64,000 nt of DNA from Bacteroidota bacterium (GCA_023417935.1 JAEZDY010000022.1:1-64000), one strand, 5' to 3'; shown: positions 43,783 through 54,681, counted from the stretch's first letter. Notes: a model not told the origin generated them from the letters alone. Made by a program: numbers and translations.

Positions 43783-46700
43783 CTATCTCATGAATAACTT
43801 CTGGGAATATACAACCCCATTACTCATAAACCGGGCAACATAAACCCCTGCCGGCACATTGATGCTGATTTCCCCATGACCTGTGAGATCTTGTTTAACC
43901 ATTATTTTTCCTTGAAGGTTTAAGAGCGTGAAAGTGTATTTTTCACTATCAGTTGGGCGCACAGAGATTGTACTTCCGTTGTACCATATACCGGCTAATG
44001 GGGTTAGAATGTTGGTTGTATTGATGGTTTGCAGGTTAATGAAGAGCACTTCACCAACGCCTCCTGCCGGATTGCGTGTATCGGTCATTCCCCACACACC
44101 TGTGGGCATTCCGTAAGTGTTCACCAACGAGCGGTTTTCATTGGAGTAAACTTTTATGATCTGCACACCTTCAGAGTTAGTGTTTGGTACAATACCTCCC
44201 CATGAACCGTTTTCTCCTGCAACAATATTGGCATAAAAAGGTGCATATACTCCGGTAGCAGCGAAGTCAATGCCTGTTGTTTCAATACTTGTTCCAAAGA
44301 GCGGACGTTCATTAGAATTGTAGAGGAATACAAAGTCGCCTGCAGCATCATAACTTGTGCCCCTTATGGCAGTACCGCCGTTAACACCTGGCTCTGTTGT
44401 GAATTCTAACACAGTTGTATAATCAGCACTGGTTAGGTATTTGTCAATATCGGTTCCTTCATTTCCATCGTTTATCATTACACGCATGTATAGTTGGTTT
44501 CCAATAGCAAACCGTTGGTTATTCACCGGCTCAAGCATAAACCAGCCTGTATAGTTGCCATCATTATCAGTAATGAATTCACCATACTGCCCCGGGGTCC
44601 CTAGTGAATTACCGGTGGTGCGGGCAAATGTTCCGTCAGCATTCACTAGTATAGGATAACCTACACCTGTGTATGTAGCCTCGTCTGATTCCACCACAGC
44701 CTTATTGTAATATCGGTATGTAGATGAAGGGTTCAGATTTTCAAGTGTTGCCCTGAAAGCCAGTGGAACACGGTTATTGTTGCTTTCGCCTCCTTGTATA
44801 TAAATTGGCAACAATACATCAGCCAATTGTGGTTGAGGTGGAAGTTGTACTGATCCGCTGAGTGCTGTTGAAGCTGCATCCACACCACCACCACTGTGAA
44901 TTATGTTTTCGTTGTATGCTCCTGCCACTAAACCGGCTACCAGCCTTGTATAGATAGTTAATGGTTGTGCGGTGATAATGCCATCAGCAAAAGGCACCTG
45001 CAATGAAGCTACAAAGGTTGTATTATCAAGTGACAATTCATAACTATCGGGAGCGGTAACATCAATATTGCCGCTTCCTACCAGGTTCCCGGCAGTTAAT
45101 ACATACGATAGTGATTCAGAGGGACCATTCTGTTCAATATAACTGAACCCTGATAGTGAATCGGGTGTTGCGGTTATTGCAGGAACAGGGGGAGGCAGCA
45201 GGTCAAGCACCAGTTCGTTGGCATCACCACCCACCGGGTTACGGGTGTCGGTTTCTCCCCACACACCATTGGCAGAAGTCCAAAAAGTAACAACACTTCC
45301 ATCAGTAAGACTACGTTCCTCAATTCTTAGTACACCTGAAGGAAGCACATTGGGTATTATGCCTCCCCAGGAACCGTTGGTGGCCGCAACCTCTGCAGTA
45401 TAGAAGTCAACATACGAACCCGCAGCATCATAGTCAATACCTGTGGTTTCAATACTTGTGGTAAACAATGGCCTGCCGGTGCCTGCCTCGTTGTTGAACA
45501 GGTAAATCATATTACCTGAAGCTGAAGCAGATACAGCCCTAATGCCTGTTCCGGTATCTGGATCATTGTCAGTTCCAAAGTTAATTACTGATGCAGCAGT
45601 AGAAGTAGTGAGCCTGTAAGCACAAGTAGTGCCGCCATTACCATTGTTAAGCATCAGTCGCATATGTAGTGTATTACCCGGTGTAAAGCGGGCATCACCT
45701 GTTGATTCAATCATCAGCCAGCCGCTCCATGCACCTGTTTCATCAGCTGTTAGTTCTCCATAACCGGCAGTCATTGTAGGCGTTTCAGACCTTGAGAATA
45801 TGCCCGTGCTGTTAGCTATGATCATTGTCCCTGCACCATCAGCATCAGGCAGGTCGCTTTCAAGTACTGCACCGTTGTAGTAACGGTAAGTAGCACCTGG
45901 CACCAGATTGTTGATACTCATATAAAATGCCATGGGTACTCGCTGTGCATTCGTTCCGTTTATTCCCTGCATGTATTCTGGTACAACTTCCGAAGCTAAT
46001 ACCGGCGCAGGAGCAGTTACCTGTCCTGAACAGGTCACGCTTACCTGGGGAGCGTTACCCCCCGAGTGTGTAATTGTTTCATTGTTGTAATTACCAAAGG
46101 CCAGACCGGCTTTTAATCTTACATGAATGGTAACCGGCTGGTTGGTAATTACACCTCCTGCATAAGGTAAGGCAACACTGGTTAACCAGTTAGTACCATC
46201 TGTTGATATCTCAAAACTGGCAGGAGCTTCTATGTTGATATTGCCTGTTCCTATAAGTTCTGAAGCACTTACAGTATAAGTTTGTGATGTTGAAGGACCA
46301 TTACCAAGCAGGTAACTGAATCCGGTTAAGGTTACTGGTGTAACAGTAATTTCTGATAATGGTGTAAGGTCAAGAACAAGAACATTATTTATGCCACCAG
46401 CGGGATTCACCGTATTGGTGGTTCCCCACATACCATCGGGCGAAGTATTGGCATTAACAATTGTACCATTGGCCAGACTGCGTTCTTCAACACGCTTTAC
46501 CCCTAAGGCATTTACATTCGGGACTATAGCCCCCCATGCACCATTAACTCCGGCCACTGAGGTCTGGAAGAATGATGAATATAACAGTGTGGAAAAATCA
46601 ATGCCTGTGCTTTCAACACTTGTGCCGCATAGCGGTCTGCCTGTACCAGCTTCATTGTCGTAAAGCACTGAGAAATTCTTTTGTGTCGCCATGGACTCTC

Positions 46701-47826
46701 CCCTTATAGCTGTGCCGTCAATGCCGGTAGTTCCTTCCGAAAAGCCAAGCACTGTAACACTTTCAGCAGTTGTGAGGTAGTGAACTGCAGTGGTGCCGCC
46801 AGCCCCATCGTTCAACCGTATGCGCATAAATACCTGGTTGCCCGGCGTGAACCGGGTGTTTGTGGTTGGCTCGGTAATAAACCAACCTGTATAATTTCCT
46901 GAAGCATCTGTTGTAAACTCACCATATTCACCGGCAGTAGTAAATGAGCCAACAGCTGATCGTGTAAAAGTACCATTGGAACTAACATAGATTATAGCAC
47001 CAGCACCTGCTGCAGTAGCATTATCGGTACCAGTAACTGCCATGTTGATATAGCGGTAGGTGGTTGAAGGCAACAAGTAACTGATGGTTGCCCTGAAAGC
47101 AAATGGCAGTCGGTTGTTGGCAGGTGTATTACCACTCATAAACTGAGGCATCAGAACAGAAGTGATTACCGGTGTGGGACTCCCTGCTGTGCCTGAAAAA
47201 GTAACATTCTCAAACCTTATTGTTCCGTCAGTGGCATAAGAACCTGCTGTTCCGGCATAATCAATGCCATCGGCAAATTCAGTCACCAACCTGATTGCAA
47301 AGTTGGGGTTCTGGTTAACACCTGATATAGCACTGAAGTCAGCACTTCTAAAATACCAATCCGTAGCCGCGGTAATATATCTCCCAGCATCAAATCCTGC
47401 AGGCGTGCCATCATTTATATTGGTTGCATTGCTACTGGTTGCTACAAAGTCCAGCCAGTCGGTACCGTTAAGCGTATATTTCAGCCTGGTACGGTTGGCC
47501 GCTGTATTGCTATTGCGGTTTTCCCATGATACCAGTATGCTGTTGAAACCCAGCGTTGATACACTGAATTGCACACCGGCAGTTCCGCTTGCTGTTCCCT
47601 GAACAGGGTAACCGGTAGTGCTCCATGCATAAAGGGCAGGATTTCCTGTTGCATAAGAACCGGTGGTTCCTCCTATGGTGGCAGCAGTTCCGCCTCCCGT
47701 TGAAGGTGTAAGGTTCTGCTGGTCAAAGTTCCACTGTGCAATGGTTGTCTGGGCTCGTACCGGCATAATACCGGCAAACATTATTATGGCAAGTAATAAC
47801 GGAATTAAAAAGTAGTTTTTTTTCAT
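43783..47826 (-). CDS. T9SS-secreted multidomain repeat protein (paralogue 3 of 3)
   Basis: This 1347-residue protein has a signal peptide (ends PVRAQ). It begins with a jelly-roll-like domain (IAQWNFDQQNLTPSTGGGT, SWENRNSNTAANR). Three copies of a roughly 280-residue unit follow, each starting like MPQFMSGNTPANNRLPFAF and ending WGxTDTRNPxGG. Between them are two roughly 100-residue modules of the LTGFSYLLGNGPSTSQTY type ending in a TCSGQV-like strand. The C-terminus is a T9SS type A domain (INVPAGVYVARFM to KLFMR), lacking a canonical PNP. No catalytic residues recognised. It shares all units with the two genes upstream, so it arose by tandem duplication. Own terminator at 43727-43753. Confidence 0.78.
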   Translation of the reverse strand: MKKNYFLIPLLLAIIMFAGIMPVRAQTTIAQWNFDQQNLTPSTGGGTAATIGGTTGSYATGNPALYAWSTTGYPVQGTASGTAGVQFSVSTLGFNSILVSWENRNSNTAANRTRLKYTLNGTDWLDFVATSSNATNINDGTPAGFDAGRYITAATDWYFRSADFSAISGVNQNPNFAIRLVTEFADGIDYAGTAGSYATDGTIRFENVTFSGTAGSPTPVITSVLMPQFMSGNTPANNRLPFAFRATISYLLPSTTYRYINMAVTGTDNATAAGAGAIIYVSSNGTFTRSAVGSFTTAGEYGEFTTDASGNYTGWFITEPTTNTRFTPGNQVFMRIRLNDGAGGTTAVHYLTTAESVTVLGFSEGTTGIDGTAIRGESMATQKNFSVLYDNEAGTGRPLCGTSVESTGIDFSTLLYSSFFQTSVAGVNGAWGAIVPNVNALGVKRVEERSLANGTIVNANTSPDGMWGTTNTVNPAGGINNVLVLDLTPLSEITVTPVTLTGFSYLLGNGPSTSQTYTVSASELIGTGNINIEAPASFEISTDGTNWLTSVALPYAGGVITNQPVTIHVRLKAGLAFGNYNNETITHSGGNAPQVSVTCSGQVTAPAPVLASEVVPEYMQGINGTNAQRVPMAFYMSINNLVPGATYRYYNGAVLESDLPDADGAGTMIIANSTGIFSRSETPTMTAGYGELTADETGAWSGWLMIESTGDARFTPGNTLHMRLMLNNGNGGTTCAYRLTTSTAASVINFGTDNDPDTGTGIRAVSASASGNMIYLFNNEAGTGRPLFTTSIETTGIDYDAAGSYVDFYTAEVAATNGSWGGIIPNVLPSGVLRIEERSLTDGSVVTFWTSANGVWGETDTRNPVGGDANELVLDLLPPPVPAITATPDSLSGFSYIEQNGPSESLSYVLTAGNLVGSGNIDVTAPDSYELSLDNTTFVASLQVPFADGIITAQPLTIYTRLVAGLVAGAYNENIIHSGGGVDAASTALSGSVQLPPQPQLADVLLPIYIQGGESNNNRVPLAFRATLENLNPSSTYRYYNKAVVESDEATYTGVGYPILVNADGTFARTTGNSLGTPGQYGEFITDNDGNYTGWFMLEPVNNQRFAIGNQLYMRVMINDGNEGTDIDKYLTSADYTTVLEFTTEPGVNGGTAIRGTSYDAAGDFVFLYNSNERPLFGTSIETTGIDFAATGVYAPFYANIVAGENGSWGGIVPNTNSEGVQIIKVYSNENRSLVNTYGMPTGVWGMTDTRNPAGGVGEVLFINLQTINTTNILTPLAGIWYNGSTISVRPTDSEKYTFTLLNLQGKIMVKQDLTGHGEISINVPAGVYVARFMSNGVVYSQKLFMR

Positions 47827-47963
47827 GGCTTATAATTTTTGTTACTCAACATATATGTCCTGATACCCCGCGTAGCAGAAGATATATCTTACCCAATTTA
47901 TTGGTAAGTATATGTTAATCAGAAAAAAGCCTGAAAGGTAACCCCCTGTAGTGGTTTTTTACT

Positions 47964-48003
47964 AAAAAAATTAACCCCGCCGCTTTACAGGCAGGGTTAA
48001 TTT
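47964..48003 (-). terminator. Intrinsic terminator behind the 48073 gene
   Basis: Arms AAATTAACCC (47968-47977) and GGGTTAATTT (47994-48003) form a 10-bp stem. The minus-strand U-tract corresponds to the A-run 47964-47970. The rest of the gap 47827-48072 shows no further feature. Confidence 0.8.
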
Positions 48004-48072
48004 CTATTAGTCAGAGTGTTTTTGTTCCTTCATTCCGGTTCAATTAACCGGATAAAGTGGTTCTAACAAACT

Positions 48073-51000
48073 TTACTTAATAAATAATTTAACAGCATGT
48101 ACGCCGCTATTGTGCTGCAGGCGAATAATATACACACCGGCAGGCATCTGACTGCGGATCACACTGTTACCATTTAATGAATAGTTTGCCATACGGCTTC
48201 CGCTAAGGTTCCATATGCTCAGGTTATAAGTACCTGTAACAGCAGGTTCTACAACTATCTCGTTTCCACGACTCCATATCCTGCCGAAATCTACCGCAAG
48301 GTCATTAACCGAAATCACTTTGAGGTTGAGGAATAGTGCTGAGTCCACACCACCAGTTGGGTTGCGGGTGTCAGTACCTGCCCATATACCTGATGGTACA
48401 GTGTAGGTTTTAACTACTGAACCGTCGGCATTGGAATGCACGTTGATCATCTGGATACCGTTGGCATTTACATTGGGCACAATGCCACCCCATGATCCGC
48501 TTACCCCGCTGATGTCCTCACAGTAGAATGGCGCATAAACTCCGGGACTGCAAAAGTCAATACCGCTACTCTCGATGTGGGTTCCGTATAATGGACGTGA
48601 TGTGCTGTCAACATTATCATAAAGGAATACAAAGTCGCCTGGTGCATCATTGCTGATTGCATGTACAGCCGTTCCCATAGTAGGCAATGATTCAGTACCG
48701 AACTGCAGCACAGTAACAGCTTCTTCAGAAGTGTATCTGGCATCAACTGTTGTACCTTCATTCCCATCGTTCAAAACAATACGCATGTACAATTGATTGC
48801 CCGGCGTGAACCTGTCGTTGCCTGAAGGCTCGGTAATTAGCCATCCACTCCAGCTACCTGAACTATCGGTGGTGAATTCACCATACTGTCCCGGGGTATC
48901 AAGGGATGTGGAGGTAGTGCGTGCGAATGTTCCATCGGCATTGGCAAAAATAGTATTACCGGCACCATTGAAATCAGGTGCATCAGTTGATAATACTACC
49001 TTGTTGTAATAGCGATATGTTGCATCAGGCATCAGGTAACTCAATGTTACATGGTATGCAAAAGGTATCCTGTTGATGTTGGTACCATTGACACCTTCCA
49101 TGTATTGTGGCAGAATGATGGATGAAATGCCCGGTAAGGCTGATGTGGTAACAGTACCACTAACAGTTACAGTAGCCTCAGGTGCACCACCGCCTGTATT
49201 GGTGATTACTTCATTATTATACTCGCCCATTGGCAGACCTATGCGTAAGCGCACATAGATGTTTACAGGCTGACCTGTAACTACACCATCAGCAAACGGC
49301 ACTTCGAGCCCGGAAGTATATACTGCATCGTCAAGCGATACTTCGTAATTTTCAGAAGCAGTAACCACTATGTTGCCGGCACCTTCAAGGTCGATGCCAC
49401 TTAAAGTGTAAACCTGTGATGTTGATGGACCATTTGATTCCACGTAAGTGAAACCAGTAAGCGTTGAAGGTACTACAGTTAACGTAGGTTCTCCTGTTGG
49501 CATAAGGTCAATAACAAGTTCAGTATCCTCACCTCCCAGTGGGTTACGGGTATCCACATTACCCCATACGCCGTTGGTTGATGTCCACACGTTAACCAAT
49601 AAACCGGTGGTGCGGCTGAGTTCTTCAATACGGCGAACACCTTCGGGCATCACATTGGGCACAATACCGCCCCATGAACCATTTACTCCCGATACATCTG
49701 AACCATAGAAATCAGCATAATTGTTGAAAGTGTTGTAAGGTATACCGGTAGTTTCAATACTTGAACTATAAAGTGGCTGACCTGTTCCGGCCTCATTACC
49801 GTAGATATAAACCATGTTTCCTGGCGTTGCAGGTGAAATGCCACGTATACCTGTTCCGGTAACGTCATTATAAGCCTGACCGAAGTTAACCACGCTTGCT
49901 GAAGCATCGGTTGTAATCCTTACAGCAACAGAAGTTCCACCCATACCATTATTTAGCATGATACGCATGTGAAGGTCGTTGCCCGGTGTAAACCTGTTAT
50001 CACCGGTTGACTCAACCATAAACCAGCCACTGTAGTTACCCATATTATCAGCAGTGAATTCACCATATTGTCCTGAAGTACCCATTGAATTGGTGGTAGT
50101 ACGTGTAAAAGTACCGTCAGCGTTCACTAAAATGGTAACACCGGCACCATCGGCTGTGATATCATCTGTGGCAAGTACCGCTTTGTTATAATAACGATAA
50201 GTAGCGTTAGGCTTCAGGTATGAAATAGTTGCATAGAATGACAATGGCAAACGTTGGTTGTTCGTACCGTTAACACCCTGGATATAAGCTGGAACAGTTT
50301 CTGCCAGAATTTCAGGTGTAAGGTGAATTACCAATACAGAATCAATGCCGTATGCCGGGTTACGTGTATCAGTTAAACCCCATATACCGTCGGCCGATGT
50401 CTCAAAGCTAACGATAGCGCCACCGTTAAGTGCACGTTCTTCAATACGCATTACACCATTGTTGTTCACATTGGGAATAATGCCACCCCATGCACCGTCG
50501 TGTCCTGAAACAAATGTTTTGTAGAAAGCAGGATACTGGTTTATAGTTGTAAAGTCAATACCTGTTGTTTCAATGCTGGTAGCAAACAATGGTCTTCCGG
50601 CTCCGGTTTGGTTATCATAAAGCACTGCAAAGTTTTTGGAGTTTGCCAATGATGTAGCACGTACTGCAGTACCATCCATGTCTGTAGTACCGGTTCCAAA
50701 CTGAAGCACATGAACAGTTTCTGTGGTAGTAAGATAATGAACAGCCGATGTACCGCCGGCACCATTGTTCAGGCGAATACGCATGTGCAGGTTGTTACCC
50801 GGTGCAAAGCGTTCATTGCCCGATGGTTCGATAATAAACCACCCTGTATATGAGCCTGCACCATTTGTAGTAAACTCACCATACTGTCCGGCAGTTGAAA
50901 AACTACCTGTTGTACTGCGTGTAAAAGTGCCATCGGCATTTACAAAGATCAATACACCGGCACCGGAGTATGTAGGTGCGTCGGTGCTATAAACCGCACT

Positions 51001-52392
51001 GTTCAGATACCTGTATGTTGCATTTGGAAGCAGATTGTCGATGGTAGCCCTGTAAGCAAAAGGTGTACGGGTATTGGCAGGTGTGCTGCCGCTCATATAC
51101 AGTGGTAAAATATCGGCTGTAACAACAGGAGGCAGTGATATAACAATTGTTGAGCTGGTTGCGGAGGTAAGTCCTGTTGCAGTTGCCTGCAATACATAAT
51201 TACCGGTTGCTGTAAAGCTGATATCATTAAAAGTAGCTTCGCCTGCAACTGCAGCCTGTGTAGTAGTGCCGGCCAATGAGCCCGGACCACTCACAACGCT
51301 TAGGGTGATATTACCTGTGAAACCCGGATCAACCAGTTCATTTGCATTCAGTGCCTGAACCTTAAAGGTAGCAACCGACTGGTTAATGAAACCGGTAGCA
51401 GGGAAGTTAACAAATGCCAGGTGCGTAGCAGGATTTGAAACCTGTCCGCTAACCGTAACATTCACTGCAGTAGCCCCACCACCTGCATTGCTGATGGTTT
51501 CACCATTATAGGCACCTGCTGCCAATCCGGCCTTTAGTCTAACGTAAACCGGTGTTGCAGCCAATGCACCACCTGTATAAGGTACAGTGATAGCTGTTGC
51601 TGAAAAGGTTGAATTATTTAATGAAATTTCATAATTGGTTGAAGGGGTGATCGTGATATTCCCTGACGCAGGCGCAAGGCTTGAGCCCGAAAGGTCGTAC
51701 GACTGTGAAGCTGAAGGACCGTTGTTTACTGCATAGTTAAATCCACTTAAGGTTGTCGGGTTTGCTACAATTGTAGGAGTTCCTGCAGAAGCAGGCGCAA
51801 TTCCGAAGCCGGTTAGGCCTGCAGGGGGTGTTGAAGGAGTAGTAGAAACTGTCTCAAATCGCAGGCTAGGGTCTTGCCAACCATCAAGGTCACCAGTTGT
51901 AATGCCTGCAAGTAATTGGATATTTTGATTGGCAGTATTTACTCCATTTGCTGTCCAAGAAACGGGATTTTCACCTGGATTACCGAATACATCAGTGGTC
52001 ACACCACCATATTGGATTGCTAATGCATCGTTGCCATTAAAAGTAAAAACTCTTAATACGAATGTAACTGATGTTAACCCCTGGTCAATCAGGTATGTGC
52101 CCATATCAGAGGTGCCTATAACCATTACTGCACCAGGAGCAAGTGTGCCGGTACTAATTGTAAATGGAGAACCAAGAGGAGCTCCGTTAGTTCCTTGTAG
52201 AACTACCAGATTATTGGTTGCAAAGTCAAGTGTTGATGCGGTATTATTCCATACTTCTATCCCTTTAGGAATAGAACCTGAATTAGCCTCCACATACTGA
52301 CTGATGATCTGCGCTGATACGTTTGTTGTAAAGGTTAATACAACAAGCATGGTGCTCATCAGTGATATTAATTGGTAAAGTTTTCTTTTCAT
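48073..52392 (-). CDS. T9SS-secreted lamin-tail-like multidomain repeat protein (paralogue 2 of 3)
   Basis: This 1439-residue protein has a signal peptide (ends NVSAQ). A lamin-tail-type domain comes first (IISQYVEANSGSIPKGIEVWN, LAPGAVMVIGTSD). Then come a 100-residue LSGFNYAVNNGPSASQSY module and an Ig-like segment (FKVQALNANELVDPGFTGNITL). Three copies of the 280-residue unit (LPLYMSGSTPANTRTPFAY and relatives) and a second 100-residue module follow. The C-terminus is a T9SS-like domain (MPAGVYIIRLQHN to KLFIK). The units match those of the flanking paralogues. Surface display is inferred from the C-terminus. Function unknown. Terminator at 47964-48003 ends the transcript. Confidence 0.78.
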   Translation of the reverse strand: MKRKLYQLISLMSTMLVVLTFTTNVSAQIISQYVEANSGSIPKGIEVWNNTASTLDFATNNLVVLQGTNGAPLGSPFTISTGTLAPGAVMVIGTSDMGTYLIDQGLTSVTFVLRVFTFNGNDALAIQYGGVTTDVFGNPGENPVSWTANGVNTANQNIQLLAGITTGDLDGWQDPSLRFETVSTTPSTPPAGLTGFGIAPASAGTPTIVANPTTLSGFNYAVNNGPSASQSYDLSGSSLAPASGNITITPSTNYEISLNNSTFSATAITVPYTGGALAATPVYVRLKAGLAAGAYNGETISNAGGGATAVNVTVSGQVSNPATHLAFVNFPATGFINQSVATFKVQALNANELVDPGFTGNITLSVVSGPGSLAGTTTQAAVAGEATFNDISFTATGNYVLQATATGLTSATSSTIVISLPPVVTADILPLYMSGSTPANTRTPFAYRATIDNLLPNATYRYLNSAVYSTDAPTYSGAGVLIFVNADGTFTRSTTGSFSTAGQYGEFTTNGAGSYTGWFIIEPSGNERFAPGNNLHMRIRLNNGAGGTSAVHYLTTTETVHVLQFGTGTTDMDGTAVRATSLANSKNFAVLYDNQTGAGRPLFATSIETTGIDFTTINQYPAFYKTFVSGHDGAWGGIIPNVNNNGVMRIEERALNGGAIVSFETSADGIWGLTDTRNPAYGIDSVLVIHLTPEILAETVPAYIQGVNGTNNQRLPLSFYATISYLKPNATYRYYNKAVLATDDITADGAGVTILVNADGTFTRTTTNSMGTSGQYGEFTADNMGNYSGWFMVESTGDNRFTPGNDLHMRIMLNNGMGGTSVAVRITTDASASVVNFGQAYNDVTGTGIRGISPATPGNMVYIYGNEAGTGQPLYSSSIETTGIPYNTFNNYADFYGSDVSGVNGSWGGIVPNVMPEGVRRIEELSRTTGLLVNVWTSTNGVWGNVDTRNPLGGEDTELVIDLMPTGEPTLTVVPSTLTGFTYVESNGPSTSQVYTLSGIDLEGAGNIVVTASENYEVSLDDAVYTSGLEVPFADGVVTGQPVNIYVRLRIGLPMGEYNNEVITNTGGGAPEATVTVSGTVTTSALPGISSIILPQYMEGVNGTNINRIPFAYHVTLSYLMPDATYRYYNKVVLSTDAPDFNGAGNTIFANADGTFARTTSTSLDTPGQYGEFTTDSSGSWSGWLITEPSGNDRFTPGNQLYMRIVLNDGNEGTTVDARYTSEEAVTVLQFGTESLPTMGTAVHAISNDAPGDFVFLYDNVDSTSRPLYGTHIESSGIDFCSPGVYAPFYCEDISGVSGSWGGIVPNVNANGIQMINVHSNADGSVVKTYTVPSGIWAGTDTRNPTGGVDSALFLNLKVISVNDLAVDFGRIWSRGNEIVVEPAVTGTYNLSIWNLSGSRMANYSLNGNSVIRSQMPAGVYIIRLQHNSGVHAVKLFIK

Positions 52393-52425
52393 TATTTTGG
52401 TTTTAAATGTTACCTAAACCGCCTC

Positions 52426-52459
52426 AAGGCCACTGCTCCCGGTGGAAGCATGTGGCCTT
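52426..52459 (-). other. Stem-loop between two paralogous T9SS genes
   Basis: Arms AAGGCCAC (52426-52433) and GTGGCCTT (52452-52459) form an 8-bp GC-rich stem between the 52478 stop and the 52392 start. No U-tract follows on the minus strand, so it may be a weak terminator, an attenuator or an mRNA end-stabiliser. Confidence 0.45.
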
Positions 52460-52477
52460 TTAGCTGCTAAAACTGAT

Positions 52478-54550
52478 TTATTTTACTAATACTTTCTGAT
52501 TGAATATCCCTGAAGGGGTGGTCACTTTCACTAGATAGATACCGGCAGGAATATCAAGATTGAAAATCTGCTTGCCGGTATTCATGGTGAATGATGCAAG
52601 AACCCTTCCCTGCAAGCTTATCACTTTGATATGAGCGCGGGTATCTTTTTGTAATTCAATGCTCAGTTGGTTTCCAAAGGTGTAGACTTTACCATTTACA
52701 GTGGGTATTTCATTGATACCAACAATGGTGTTTATAACCAGAACATCCTCAATACCGCCGGTTGGATTGCGTGTATCAACTGCTCCCCATAACCCATCGA
52801 GGTTGGAGTGTTGTGCCAGTATTCCTCCGGCAAGGCTTCTTTCTTCCACGCGACGTACACCACCCGGATTCACATTAGGTACTATTCCGCCCCATGCACC
52901 CGACTGTCCTGCAACATCAGTAAGATAGAATGGAGCGTAGTTGCCTGCTCCTGCATAATCAATACCAGTTGATTCAATAACCGTAGCGAATAAAGGCCTT
53001 CCTTCACCTGCTGCATTGCTGTATAAGACCACAAAGTTCTTCTCGGCGAAGTCGCTTACTCCACGTATAGCTGTACCTGCAGTATCTGCTGCCACTGTTC
53101 CGAATCCAAGTACTTTTACTGTTTCCTCAGTAGTTAATATTGTTGCTTCAGTACCACCATTGGCACCATCGTTCAGCATTATGCGCATATGTAGTAATGT
53201 ACCGGGTTCAAAACGCGAGGCGTTGCCTGTAGGTTCGGTTATAAACCAGCCTTTGAAACTGCCGGTTTCATCAGTTGTGAATTCACCGTATGCACCTGAA
53301 GTGCTTAAACTCGGACTTGTAACCCTGGTAAAGGTGCCGTCCTGATTTGCATAAATAATGTTACCTGCACCTGTATAAGTTGGACTGTCGCTTGATAGCA
53401 CTACCCTGTTGTAATACCTGTATGTTGTGTTTGGCATCAGGTTGGTAATTGTAGTAAGCCATGCAAAAGGAACCCTTGTAGGATTCGGAACTGTGCCCTC
53501 CATATATGATGGCAGCAATACATCAGTAAGCGCTGGCTCAAGTCCTGAAGAAACAGTTCCTGTGAGGGAAATGCTCAAACTGCCTGCTCCGCCTCCGCTT
53601 ATTGTTAGAATCTCTGAATAATTTCCTGCAGGAAGCCCTGCCTTCAGGCGAACATGTACTGTTGTTGCAGCAAGTGTACCACCTGTATATGGCATAGTAA
53701 CAGTGGTTCCGAAAGTTATACCGTCGGCTGAAATCTCAAACGACTCTGAATGCATGGCGGATATATTGCCGGCATCGGGAGTGAGGTTACTACCTGTGAT
53801 GGTGGTGGTTTGTATGTCAGAAGGACCTTCACCAATAAGATAGGTAAAGCCTGTGAGTGCTGAAGGACTTGCCATTAAAAGTGGTGCAGTGCCTGAGCCT
53901 CCCATAATGGTAACATTATCGTAACGGATTGTACCGCTGGTGCCATAAGAGGAACCTTCAGTTGATGCTTCATACGAATCGGCGGTAGCAAACTCGGTAA
54001 CCATGCGAATAGCAAAGTTTGGGTTGTTTTCAACGCCCGCAACATTCTGAAACTCTGCTACCCTGTTGTACCATACAACACCCGGATTGGTGATGTAGCG
54101 TCCGTTGTCGAAACCTACTGCAGTACCATCCAACTGCGTATTGGCAGCATTGTCGGGGGTGGCTTCAAAGTTAAGCCAGTTTGTGCCGTCAATGGTATAT
54201 TGAAGTCGAAGGCGATTGGCAGCAGTGTTGCTGTTACGGTTATCCCAGCTCACAGCAATGCCGCTGTATCCGGCTGTTGATACAGTAAACTGTACCCCGG
54301 CTGTACCTGACCCTGTTGATTGTTCGGGATAGGTTGAAGTGTTCCATCCCCTGCCTGTTGAAGGGTTTCCCCCTGCCCATGCGGTGCTTGTGCCTCCAAT
54401 GTTTTCGGCAGTTCCTGAACCGGTAGTAGGAGTGAGTACTTCAGCGTCAAAATCCCAGCTTGTTATGGTGGTCTGAGCCTGTATGCCTGAAATGCCAAGC
54501 AGTACCACCATCAAAAATGTAAATAGAAATGAGGTGTAATTCTTCTTCAT
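52478..54550 (-). CDS. T9SS-secreted multidomain repeat protein (paralogue 1 of 3)
   Basis: The start at 54550 (MKKNYTSFLFTFLMVV) opens a signal peptide ending GIQAQ; the frame is open 12 codons further. The 690-residue product has the jelly-roll-like N-terminal domain seen in paralogue 3 (ITSWDFDAEVLTPTTGSGT), one 100-residue module (LTGFTYLIGEGPSDIQTT) and one 280-residue unit (LPSYMEGTVPNPTRVPFAW to GAVDTRNPTGG). The C-terminus is a T9SS type domain (LDIPAGIYLVKVTTPSG to KVLVK). It is the simplest of the three and may reflect the ancestral layout (inference). First gene of the block. Confidence 0.78.
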   Translation of the reverse strand: MKKNYTSFLFTFLMVVLLGISGIQAQTTITSWDFDAEVLTPTTGSGTAENIGGTSTAWAGGNPSTGRGWNTSTYPEQSTGSGTAGVQFTVSTAGYSGIAVSWDNRNSNTAANRLRLQYTIDGTNWLNFEATPDNAANTQLDGTAVGFDNGRYITNPGVVWYNRVAEFQNVAGVENNPNFAIRMVTEFATADSYEASTEGSSYGTSGTIRYDNVTIMGGSGTAPLLMASPSALTGFTYLIGEGPSDIQTTTITGSNLTPDAGNISAMHSESFEISADGITFGTTVTMPYTGGTLAATTVHVRLKAGLPAGNYSEILTISGGGAGSLSISLTGTVSSGLEPALTDVLLPSYMEGTVPNPTRVPFAWLTTITNLMPNTTYRYYNRVVLSSDSPTYTGAGNIIYANQDGTFTRVTSPSLSTSGAYGEFTTDETGSFKGWFITEPTGNASRFEPGTLLHMRIMLNDGANGGTEATILTTEETVKVLGFGTVAADTAGTAIRGVSDFAEKNFVVLYSNAAGEGRPLFATVIESTGIDYAGAGNYAPFYLTDVAGQSGAWGGIVPNVNPGGVRRVEERSLAGGILAQHSNLDGLWGAVDTRNPTGGIEDVLVINTIVGINEIPTVNGKVYTFGNQLSIELQKDTRAHIKVISLQGRVLASFTMNTGKQIFNLDIPAGIYLVKVTTPSGIFNQKVLVK

Positions 54551-54673
54551 TGTACTTATTTTAAGTGATTTTAGATATAATTTCAAGTTGGTAAAACAAG
54601 CTATAAAAGTACATTGTTTTGCTCACATATCATAACATAAATATAGCGAAAACCGGCGCATTGCATCATTTCG

Positions 54674-54681
54674 TATATTTG
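54674..54681 (+). promoter_or_regulatory. Candidate -7 box TATATTTG upstream of the 54721 gene
   Basis: TATATTTG fits TAnnTTTG and gives a leader of about 32 nt before the ATG at 54721. No clear -33 element. Confidence 0.45.
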
